DNA from: Candidatus Omnitrophota bacterium
Lineage (GTDB): Bacteria; Verrucomicrobiota; Verrucomicrobiia; Limisphaerales; UBA1319
Reading direction: 5' to 3'
Assembly (NCBI GenBank): GCA_023473405.1
Contig: JAMCZD010000279.1
Location: 1-8,461 of the forward strand
DNA length: 8,461 nucleotides
The position numbers were made by a program, and so were the translations under genes. Below are positions 1 through 6,800 of the stretch, one piece after another (positions within the stretch are counted from its first letter, which is position 1; each line of letters opens with the position of its first letter). The notes beneath the pieces are model-generated. The model did no database searches. It saw nothing but the letters and a program-made list of their open reading frames with translations, and was not told where the DNA came from.

Positions 1-1
1 C

Positions 2-109
2 AGGACTGAGATTCTCCTGGCGGCCATCTTCGTCGCCCTCGCCCTGATGTCCTGGACCGCGCGCCGGTGGCAGACTTCAAACCGCGGATCGCACAGATTG
101 CGCGGATAA
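2..109 (+). CDS. 3' end of a membrane protein gene (partial)
   Basis: The frame is open from the window edge to TAA at 107-109 and gives about 35 residues. It begins with a hydrophobic stretch (EILLAAIFVALALMSW), then a positive cluster (TARRW), as expected for a last transmembrane helix followed by a short cytoplasmic tail. The other two forward frames stop early or give arginine/proline-rich nonsense. The final residues (about NRGSHRLRG) are encoded by a 9-bp-period repeat that starts around 86, so the natural C-terminus may have been replaced or extended by repeat DNA. The product family cannot be identified from this fragment. Confidence rests only on the hydrophobic segment. Confidence 0.45.
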   Translation, partial: RTEILLAAIFVALALMSWTARRWQTSNRGSHRLRG

Positions 110-210
110 AAGGATTGAGAATTGGTCATTTGTCATTGAAAGGGTTGCGTGGCGACTCTGGACCCGATTACAGATTGCCAATTTTCAATGCCCAACGCTC
201 AATGATTGGT
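86..210. repeat. Degenerate short intergenic repeats
   Basis: GGAT/AGAT/GGAT recur at 86, 95 and 104, a 9-bp period typical of the CGCGGAT-type intergenic repeats of this kind of genome. Next come TTGGTCATTTGTCATTGA at about 121-138 and a CAATTTTCAATGCCCAACG-type stretch at 179-197. They contain inverted pairs: AATTGG (121) with CCAATT (178), and TCATTGA (132) with TCAATGA (199). The rest of the gap to the next gene (211-479) shows no gene I can support. It is GC-rich, with a CACGCTCCACGCTTCACG-like direct repeat near 311-328. Confidence 0.45.
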
Positions 211-341
211 CTCCATGGGCCGTGGAGCCGAAGCGGTGGGAGAAGAAGCGGGGACGGGCCGTCGCAGCCCCTATTGGCATCCGCGCTCCCGTGCCCTTCG
301 CTCTACGTCCTCACGCTCCACGCTTCACGTAAAGGTTATTC

Positions 342-373
342 TTGAACGAATGACTCAGGCTGCGCACTATGAT
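342..373 (+). promoter_or_regulatory. Possible promoter of the AI-2E gene
   Basis: TTGAAC at 342-347 is followed by overlapping -10 candidates: CACTAT at 365-370 (spacer 17, weak match) and TATGAT at 368-373 (5 of 6 matches, but spacer 20). A transcript from here would start near 380, which favours translation from the ATG at 480 over the upstream ATG at 369. Motif inspection only. Confidence 0.22.
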
Positions 374-479
374 CTGCAATGAATGTAACCGAATTCTTTT
401 CGCGCGTTATCGCGTTGGAAGGGTTGCAGGCAGTCATTGTCACCGTCCTATAGGCCCCAACTTGTCCCAAGAAACGTTT

Positions 480-1505
480 ATGAGTCTGCCCGCACGGTTA
501 TCCTATATCATCATGGCAGTTCTGCTGATCCTGGTGGGGTGGCTCCACCTGGCCACGCTTTTATTGACTACCTTGTTTGGCTTCTTCGCCCTCCAAATCT
601 TCAACGTTCGCCGTCTCAAATGGGTAGCTTTGTCGATTTATTTTACCGTGGTGCTGACGGTGGGTTTTGGGCTTTTTCACTTTTCAAAACGAGCTTGCGT
701 GGAGTTGCCCAAGATCATTGACACGACCATTCCCGCGGTCGTCGAATACGCCGAACGGCAAAACCTCGAACTTCCGTTCACCGATTACGCCAGCCTGAAG
801 ACGCTGGCTTTGTCGGAAGCCAAGGACAAAATTGTCAACGTGGGTCGATACGCCGGGAAGGTTGGAGTCGAATTGGCACTGGTCATTATTGGATTGGTCG
901 TGGCTGCCGGCATATTCCTCAATGGCGGTTTTGTGGTGGAAGGCGATCCGCATGCGCGTCAGAGTGGCCTTTATGCGCAGACCAGCCGTGAACTAGCGCG
1001 GCGTTTCCAAAACCTGTACATGAGTTTCAAGATTGTCATGGGGGCGCAGATCGTCATCTCGGCCATCAACACCGCCTTAACCTGGCTGTTCATTGTTGCG
1101 AATGGATTTCCTTACGTGACGGTGATCTTGGTGCTGACATTCCTGTGCGGGCTTTTGCCCATTATCGGCAACATCATGAGCAATATCCTGATCGTGGGGG
1201 TTGGATTTACCCTTTCGCCGAAAATGGCGCTCTTGGCTTTGGTGTTTCTGGTTGCCATTCACAAGCTCGAGTACTTTCTGAACAGCACGATCATTGGTCA
1301 CCGCATCAAGAATCCCATGTGGCTGACCTTGATTAGCCTGGTCATCGGAGAGAAACTCATGGGCATCCCGGGCATGATTCTCGCACCGGTGGTCTTCCAT
1401 TACGTCAAGGTGGAGGTCGCCGGCTTCCATGCCGCAGTCGCGACTCCGGCGAGTTCGCCACCCGAGGTCGAAACAACCAAAGACGCGGTCGCCTCAAAGC
1501 CTTAG
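480..1505 (+). CDS. AI-2E family transporter (PerM/TqsA-type membrane protein)
   Basis: A 341-residue polytopic inner-membrane protein of the AI-2E family (formerly UPF0118). Members include the autoinducer-2 exporter TqsA, PerM-type permeases and some Na+/H+ antiporters, so the substrate here is unknown. Visible architecture: three N-terminal hydrophobic segments (about residues 5-72), a soluble amphipathic segment with a short helix pair (about 73-130), a further helix (about 131-152), and a C-terminal helical core. The core has family landmarks: PIIGN at 227-231, a KLEYFLN helix around E264, and GEKLMGIPGMILAP at 290-303. Length is normal for the family. An in-frame ATG at 369 would add 37 residues rich in Cys and Arg. 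I prefer 480 because the extension is hydrophilic, unlike family N-termini, and neither start has a strong Shine-Dalgarno (only CAAGAAA before 480). The tail after about residue 315 is Pro/Glu/Thr-rich. The TAG stop lies within a repeat copy that begins at 1503. Confidence 0.9.
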   Translation: MSLPARLSYIIMAVLLILVGWLHLATLLLTTLFGFFALQIFNVRRLKWVALSIYFTVVLTVGFGLFHFSKRACVELPKIIDTTIPAVVEYAERQNLELPFTDYASLKTLALSEAKDKIVNVGRYAGKVGVELALVIIGLVVAAGIFLNGGFVVEGDPHARQSGLYAQTSRELARRFQNLYMSFKIVMGAQIVISAINTALTWLFIVANGFPYVTVILVLTFLCGLLPIIGNIMSNILIVGVGFTLSPKMALLALVFLVAIHKLEYFLNSTIIGHRIKNPMWLTLISLVIGEKLMGIPGMILAPVVFHYVKVEVAGFHAAVATPASSPPEVETTKDAVASKP

Positions 1506-1519
1506 GGGTCCTATAATCT
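1506..1519 (+). repeat. Short direct repeat, copy 1
   Basis: GGGTCCTATAATCT occurs here and again exactly at 1661-1674, 155 bp downstream on the same strand. This copy is preceded by TAG plus one extra G, so the AI-2E stop codon (1503-1505) sits inside the longer TAGG(G)GTCCTATAATCT match. The motif contains a perfect TATAAT (1512-1517), but I see no -35 at a suitable distance. Confidence 0.7.
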
Positions 1520-1583
1520 CTGAGCGAGGCGGGAGAACGGGGACAAGGCCAATGAGACTCCCCATCATCCCCATATATCGTTT

Positions 1584-1638
1584 AGGAAAGCAGGAAACAA
1601 GGAAAGGCAAGATGCTTTTCCCGCCTTCCTGCTTTCCT
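1584..1638. repeat. 13-bp perfect inverted repeat (REP/MITE-like)
   Basis: AGGAAAGCAGGAA at 1584-1596 is exactly complementary to TTCCTGCTTTCCT at 1626-1638, with a 29-nt loop. The loop itself holds more GGAAA-type units. There is no U-tract after the right arm, so it is unlikely to be a simple intrinsic terminator, though it could form a stable hairpin downstream of the AI-2E gene. It lies between the two GGGTCCTATAATCT copies, which suggests that the cluster is one mobile or amplified repeat unit. Confidence 0.65.
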
Positions 1639-1660
1639 CATGGATAAAGAAAACGCAGTA

Positions 1661-1674
1661 GGGTCCTATAATCT
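1661..1674 (+). repeat. Short direct repeat, copy 2
   Basis: Second exact copy of GGGTCCTATAATCT, preceded by GTA and followed by TAGCG. With copy 1 it brackets the 13-bp inverted repeat. Target-site duplication, unit boundary of a tandem or mosaic repeat, and protein-binding site are all possible. Confidence 0.7.
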
Positions 1675-1725
1675 TAGCGTCATGGGTTTCGGAGGCGTTG
1701 GTTTGGAGTGAAAAGGGTATACCGA

Positions 1726-1744
1726 CCGCGGCTGAAATCCGCGG
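1726..1744. repeat. CCGCGG stem-loop
   Basis: CCGCGG at 1726-1731 and CCGCGG at 1739-1744 can pair as a 6-bp stem with the 7-nt loop CTGAAAT. Because the hexamer is self-complementary, the two copies are also a 13-bp-period direct repeat. No U-tract follows. It belongs to the same repeat-rich gap. Confidence 0.4.
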
Positions 1745-1796
1745 CCCAAACAATTGTTAAATTCAGAGTTCGGGAGAAAGAGACAGCCTTAGGCAA

Positions 1797-1811
1797 AGAT
1801 CATAGGACTCC
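1797..1811 (-). repeat. Degenerate inverted copy of the GGGTCCTATAATCT repeat
   Basis: AGATCATAGGACTCC matches the reverse complement of GGGGTCCTATAATCT (1505-1519) at 13 of 15 positions. Paired with copy 1 it could be the terminal inverted repeats of a roughly 307-bp non-autonomous element (1505-1811). The match is imperfect and found by eye. Confidence 0.35.
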
Positions 1812-2061
1812 GTTCAGGAAAAAGACGGCGATGACTGTAACGATAACGTTTTAGAACCGTTTAACAAAAAAGACATTCTGTGTATTCTAGGAGAAGAAAT
1901 CCGCCCCAGCTCAGGCCTGTTGAAATTGAGGATGAAATGACCCGACCCCGACTTCTCTTTTTCAAGAGAACGATCGAAAAGCTTGTAATAGAGGTAATTT
2001 GAGAATAATTTGCCGGTAGATTGGCTCGTGTTCTCGGAAGAATCCAAGCGTTTGACAACGT
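1812..2061 (+). other. Non-coding leader upstream of the rhodanese operon
   Basis: A 250-bp AT-richer stretch without a convincing gene on either strand; the minus-strand open frames here have no recognisable domain and mixed codon use. It contains a 7-bp stem-loop (TTCTCTT 1953-1959, loop TTTC, AAGAGAA 1964-1970). A weak promoter-like pair, TTGTAA (1983-1988) and AATAAT (2004-2009), has a spacer of only 15 bp. TTGACA at 2052-2057 lies too close to the ATG at 2062 to serve that start as a -35. No Shine-Dalgarno precedes 2062. Confidence 0.4.
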
Positions 2062-3150
2062 ATGAAGGTCAGGCTCGTCAACCTAGAGCAGTTGGGCGCC
2101 ATTTTGGCGACGAGTTGCATCCTTGGTTTGGCATACAACGCGGCGAACCCCATCGGGATTCGTTGGTGGGAAACTGATCCGCATGGACCTTCAAAGAGGC
2201 AGGCGATTCACTCGAGCGATCCTTCACGTGGACAAAACAAGGCTTCAAACTCGGTTTTGCCGTTGGCAGTCTTGTTGGTCGAGAAGACCAACCTACCGTC
2301 GTTGGGCCTGACAAATATTGCTGCCGCAGAAGCGTCAAGTTATGTTGCCCCCACACCGGCTTCGTGGGCCGAAATCAAACCGTTGCATGCGAATGGGCAA
2401 GTGGTTTTGGTGGATGCCCGCCCGCGATCGTATTTCGAGGCCGGGCACATTCCGGGAGCGGTTAGCCTGCCGGAGCCGCCGGCAGCCGATGAATTTGCCG
2501 CTTTCTGCAAGCAGTACCCGACTAACGCGCATGTCGTTATCTATTGCAGCAGCACGAGTTGCTCGCTCTCGTTTAAGCTGGCAAACCGGTTGGCAAAGGA
2601 AGGCGGCTACAGCTTCGTGCAGTATATTACCGGCGGGTACCTGGCCTGGTTGAGGGAGGAAACCCTGGCCAACCTGGGCGGCATTTCCACGACGGGACGC
2701 GGGAACCTGGCGGTGTCAGCCGCTCGGGAGATGCCCGCGCAAGACAACCCCCCGATTATGCCCCCGATTTCGGCAATCCCGACTGGCCAGAAACTCGAAC
2801 ACGCCATGCCCATCACCTGGGCGCAATCGCGTCCGTTGCTGGCAATTGGTCAAGCGGTATTGTTGGACGCGCGTTCGAAGGATGAGTACGACCTCGGGCA
2901 TATTACCGGGGCGCTTTCGCTCCCGGCCGACTCGACTTCGGAGACGATCCGGCAGGTTCTTACCAATCGAAACTCGGCGTCGCGTCTGATCGTCTATTGC
3001 GGGGCCATGGGTTGTCCTGAGGCATTCCAATTGGCTACCCGGCTGATGCGTGAAATGGAATTTCCCAACGCTCAGTTTATGCTCGAAGGCTACGCTGAAT
3101 GGCGGCGTGCCCAAAAGACAATCCCACCACCAGGGAGCGCCGGGCGATGA
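2062..3150 (+). CDS. Membrane-anchored double rhodanese-domain protein
   Basis: A 362-residue protein with an N-terminal hydrophobic segment (about 10-33, ILATSCILGLAYNAANPIGI), a likely membrane anchor that would place the rest outside the cytoplasm. A low-complexity linker (about 35-95) leads to two rhodanese domains. Domain 1 (about 102-200) has VDARPRSYFEAGHIPGA from V117 and the loop Y161-CSSTSC (C162, C167). Domain 2 (about 253-350) has LDARSKDEYDLGHITGA from L268 and the loop Y312-CGAMGC (C313, C318). Rhodaneses carry sulfane sulfur as a cysteine persulfide; C162 and C313 are at the catalytic position. In both loops the residue that closes the usual CxxxxR motif is a second cysteine, which suggests disulfide or thiol redox chemistry rather than classical thiosulfate transfer. 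The domains align without gaps at an offset of 151 residues from W102/W253 to W196/W347. The gene overlaps the next one by ATGA. The start is chosen because it keeps the anchor; no strong Shine-Dalgarno is visible. Confidence 0.88.
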   Translation: MKVRLVNLEQLGAILATSCILGLAYNAANPIGIRWWETDPHGPSKRQAIHSSDPSRGQNKASNSVLPLAVLLVEKTNLPSLGLTNIAAAEASSYVAPTPASWAEIKPLHANGQVVLVDARPRSYFEAGHIPGAVSLPEPPAADEFAAFCKQYPTNAHVVIYCSSTSCSLSFKLANRLAKEGGYSFVQYITGGYLAWLREETLANLGGISTTGRGNLAVSAAREMPAQDNPPIMPPISAIPTGQKLEHAMPITWAQSRPLLAIGQAVLLDARSKDEYDLGHITGALSLPADSTSETIRQVLTNRNSASRLIVYCGAMGCPEAFQLATRLMREMEFPNAQFMLEGYAEWRRAQKTIPPPGSAGR

Positions 3151-3647
3151 AGAACACGGCTTCCGAGTTCTGGCGTGGCGCACTGCGGTATTTGGTGGCG
3201 GTCCTGCTGATTTGGGCGTCTATTTCGAAGCTCGCCAACCCCACCGATTTTCTCGCCGCCATCTATGCCTATCAGACACCATTTCCGCAGTCGGTACTCA
3301 AGTGGTTGGCGGTTACCCTGCCGTGGGTAGAACTCCTCTGCGCCTTGCTCCTTTTGTCGAACCATTGGACAGGGAGCGCGCTGCTCTGCTGTTTAATCCT
3401 GTTCGTGGTCTTCATCGTGGCTACGGGCCAGGCTTGGGCCAGGGGCCTGCACATTTCCTGCGGTTGCTTCGACTTGAGCCTGATCGGTTTAGGCCCCAAG
3501 TATTCCCGGGTGCAGGCTGTTCTGGAGTCGGTATCCTTCGCTTTTTTCCGCAACGTTTTCTTTGCCGGACTTGTGGGTTGGCTGTGGCGGGACACAGTGA
3601 AGCGGGAACGGTTGTCCTCCCCATCTCCGTCCCTCCCGTTGAATTAG
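3147..3647 (+). CDS. MauE/DoxX family redox-associated membrane protein
   Basis: A 166-residue four-helix membrane protein. Helices are at about 12-30 (ALRYLVAVLLIWASISKL), 50-71 (containing P59-W-V-E62), 76-95 and 128-147. After helix 3 comes ISCGCF with C105 and C107, the Cys-x-Cys signature seen in MauE/DoxX-type proteins linked to thiol redox systems. MauE itself is needed for maturation of methylamine dehydrogenase, but no mau structural genes are visible here, so methylamine metabolism should not be inferred. The start at 3147 is supported by AGGGAG at 3132-3137, nine bases upstream, and by the 4-bp ATGA overlap with the rhodanese gene, implying translational coupling. An in-frame ATG at 3099 would add 16 hydrophilic residues inside the upstream gene and is less likely. 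Likely role: a membrane electron or thiol partner of the neighbouring extracytoplasmic rhodanese. Confidence 0.85.
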   Translation: MKNTASEFWRGALRYLVAVLLIWASISKLANPTDFLAAIYAYQTPFPQSVLKWLAVTLPWVELLCALLLLSNHWTGSALLCCLILFVVFIVATGQAWARGLHISCGCFDLSLIGLGPKYSRVQAVLESVSFAFFRNVFFAGLVGWLWRDTVKRERLSSPSPSLPLN

Positions 3648-3674
3648 TGCACCGAGTAACTGCTCGGGCTGCAC
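3647..3674 (+). terminator. Stem-loop directly after the rhodanese-MauE operon
   Basis: GTGCA+CCGAG (3647-3656) pairs with CTCGG+TGCAC (3663-3667 and 3670-3674). The loop is TAACTG and a 2-nt GC bulge lies on the right side, giving ten base pairs. It starts on the last base of the MauE stop codon. No T-run follows, so it is not a textbook intrinsic terminator; it may slow polymerase or protect the 3' end. The remaining 3675-3787 shows no supported feature. Confidence 0.35.
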
Positions 3675-3787
3675 GCGGGGCCGAAGTTTTGGGAGTTGTG
3701 CCGCCAAGGTGCCCGATCCGCCGCTTGCGGGTTCAAGAACGCCTCATGTATTTATTTCGTTCAATTACATTAGTGGATTGAAAAAAT

Positions 3788-3816
3788 TTGCCGAAATGCA
3801 TTAGTTGGTATATATT
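3788..3816 (+). promoter_or_regulatory. Probable promoter of the repeat-protein gene
   Basis: In an AT-rich block (about 3745-3851) that contrasts with its GC-rich surroundings, TTGCCG (3788-3793) and TATATT (3811-3816) are separated by exactly 17 bp. Transcription would start near 3823, leaving a leader of about 30 nt before the ATG at 3852. TTGAAA at 3778 with TTAGTT at 3801 is a poorer alternative. Together with the stem-loop at 3647, this suggests the large gene is transcribed separately from the upstream operon. Confidence 0.42.
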
Positions 3817-3851
3817 AAGATGGACCGGCTAATTTAACTTAAGCGAATTTT

Positions 3852-6800
3852 ATGAAGACGCACTTTTTCTCCCATCGAACTCCTCAATGTAACTGTCGTT
3901 CAGGCTTTTCGAGCGTGCGCAATTCCGGAGGCCTGATTATCTGGCTATTGTGCCAATGTGTATCCTCCGTAGTTGCCGATCAGGACCCCCCTGGGTGCGC
4001 GGGGAGCGGATTGGGTATCGCCTTGTTTGTGGACAAGACCCAGGCGCATGTTGGGGATACCCTCAAATACAGCGCGTTGGTCTACGATTACCCATTTCCG
4101 GCCTGCAAAGCGTCGGAAGTCCAGGCCTGGGTAGTCACCCCGGACGGCGTTACCAACCAAATCAAGCTTGTCCGGACCGTCTTGAACCCGGGCGTTTCGG
4201 ACTACTACGAAAATATTGCCACCTACGTGGTGCGCGCCCAGGACGTAGTCGGCGGCGTGGTCAAGGGGAAGGCCGTCGATATTGCCAAAATCCATCAGAA
4301 CGTGACGCTTAGCGATGGCGAGGCGGAGCAGACGGTGAATACTGTGATAGTCACTCCGTGCATTGATATTACCGCCGCCTGCAATGACGGTGTAGGAGAA
4401 GACGGCCAGATCACTTTCTCAGGCACCGTGCACAACTGCGGGGACATTGCCCTTGGCGGCGTTACGGTGACCAACACGGTTGACGGAGTCTCAAGACGGG
4501 TTTTCGGTCCGGTGTCTCTCGATGTAGGGCAGACCAAGACGTTTTCCGGAAGCTACAGACCGGCAAACCCCTGCAATCCTTCCGCTGCCGTTTATGTCGC
4601 TGCCGGCAGCGACACCATAAGCCCCTCGAAGACGGTTACGGCCAGTGCCACCGCGACTTGCGCCCTTTCGCTGACGCCCGGAATTGCGATCGCGCAATCG
4701 TGTCCCACGAGCCCGGAGCCGGGTGGCGACGAGTTTATCTACGGTGGTGTCGTTACCAACACGGGCAACACGATCCTGACCAATGTGGTGGTGGTCAGCG
4801 ACCAACCGGCCCCCGGCACCGTTATTTATACTAGAACCTCATTGGAGCCGACTGGAGTGGTCAAATTCACCGGCCGGTTCACCGCGCCAACCAATGCCTG
4901 CAGCGTGACGGTCTCCTTGAGCGTGACGGCCTCAAGCCAGTGTGGCAATTTGGTTTCGGCCAACTCTTCGAGCACCTGTCCCCTGGAAACCACGCCTGCC
5001 ATTGTCGTCACCCAAAATTGCCCTTCCAATCCCACCGCACCCGGTGAGGCCCTGAACTATAGCGGAACGGTAAAAAACAGCGGCGATATCACCTTAAGGG
5101 AGATCACAGTGACCAGTTCGAATCCGAACGCGGTGGTGTTTACGCTGGACAGGCTCGATCCTGGCGCAGTCGCCTCTTTCACCGGCAGTTTCAGCACGCC
5201 CCTTGACGCGTGCAGTGTCACGAACAGGTTGACCGCCAATGCCAGGGACATTTGCCTGAACCAGGCAGTCTCAAACTCGGTCACCACCGTCTGCAACCTG
5301 ACCACCGCACCCGCTATCGCGATCACTCAGAATTGCCCTTCTTCAGCGCCGGCTTTTGGAGGGACATTGACTTACTCGGGAACCGTCCAGAACACCGGCA
5401 ACATCACCTTGCTAAATATCAAGGTCGTTTCGGAGCGCCCAAGCAACACCCTCGTCTTTCAAGTCCCCAGCTTGCCGCCCGGCGCAGCGACAAATTTTAC
5501 GGCGAGTTACACGGTGCCGGCGAATCTCAATGCCTGTTCCATTACCAATACCCTCAAGGTGACCGGGTCGGACAAGTGCACGGGCGGCCAGGTGTCGTCT
5601 ACGGTAACCAGTGTCTGCCTGGTGCAGTCTTCACCTAAAATCCATATCGTGGCGAACTGTCCCACAACGCCAGTTGCGCCCGGGGCAACGCTGACCTACA
5701 ACGGAACCGTCAGCAACACCGGCGATGTCACGCTCACGGGTGTGACGGTAACCGCCGATCAGCCCGCCGGCGGGACGACTGTCCTGACCGTGAATAGCCT
5801 GGCGCCGGGCGCATCGTCCAGTTTTACCGGCAGCTATACCGCGCCCCTGGATACCTGCTCGAGCACGGTCACGTTGACTGCCCAGGCGGCAGACGCTTGC
5901 GCGGGGACCACCGTGAAGGACAGTGTCACACAGACATGCCCATTGACAACCGCGCCGTCTCTTGCGGTTTCGCTGGAGTGCCCCGGAACTACAACCGCCC
6001 CCGGCAAATCACTCGTTTTCTCCGGCACAATCACGAACACTGGTAATATCACCTTGACCAATGTGACGGTAACGATCAACCAGCCGAGTCTCAACACGCC
6101 TGTCTTCGGCCCGGTGAGCCTCGCACCAGGCGCCAGCATGCCGTTTACGGGTAGTTTTATGGTGCCTACCAACCTCAACAATTGCACTATCAGTTCGACC
6201 GTTACCGCTCGTGGGTATAACCAGTGCAACGGCTCCCAGGTAACGGCCTCGGACACTTCGATCTGCCCGGTGGCGACCAGTCCCGCAATTCTGTTAACCA
6301 CTCAGTGTCCGCCCGCACCGACGCCTCAGGGCAGCCTGCTGACATTCAGCGGGACCGTGAAGAACGTTGGGAACATCACGCTGACCAACGTGATAATTGT
6401 GAACAACCGCCCTACCAACAACACACCGGTGGCCAAGTTCGCCTTGTTGCTGCCGAATGAGTCCACCAATTTCACGGGCAGCTTTGTGGTGCCGGTCAAC
6501 TGCTGTGAAATAGTGTCCACCCTTACTGTTACCGGCATTGACCTTTGTGGCACATCCAATGTCGTTGACACGGCGACGATGATTTGTCCGGTGCAGTATT
6601 CGCCGGGGGTGAGAATCTCCAGGTCATGTCCCACTGAACCGGTCATGCCGGGTGATGAGTTGCGTTTCACCGGCGCCGTGACCAACACCGGCAATATCAC
6701 CCTGACTGGCGTTACAGTGGTCAGTGGATTTCTTGGACCAGGCAAACCGCTGTTGGGGCCGATTGATCTAGCCCCGGGCGAGACCTTGCCATACACGGGA

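Noticed and set aside
67..345. 92-codon plus-strand open frame starting at GTG
   Set aside because: It crosses the repeat-rich spacer, has no domain, no Shine-Dalgarno and a repeat-derived composition.
369..479. N-terminal extension of the AI-2E protein from ATG 369
   Set aside because: The 37 added residues are hydrophilic and Cys/Arg-rich, unlike family N-termini, and a promoter-like pair overlaps this ATG. Kept as an alternative start only.
2716..3183. 155-codon minus-strand open frame
   Set aside because: It is antisense to the well-supported rhodanese and MauE genes, Arg-rich, and without a domain.
3050..3781. 243-codon plus-strand open frame
   Set aside because: It is an out-of-frame shadow of the MauE gene, with Arg/Pro/Gly-rich translation and no motif.
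3945..4031. Lipoprotein signal (cysteines at residues 34 and 36 of the large protein)
   Set aside because: The residues before these cysteines (WLL, LCQ) do not fit a lipobox; VVA-D at 40-43 is a better signal peptidase I site.
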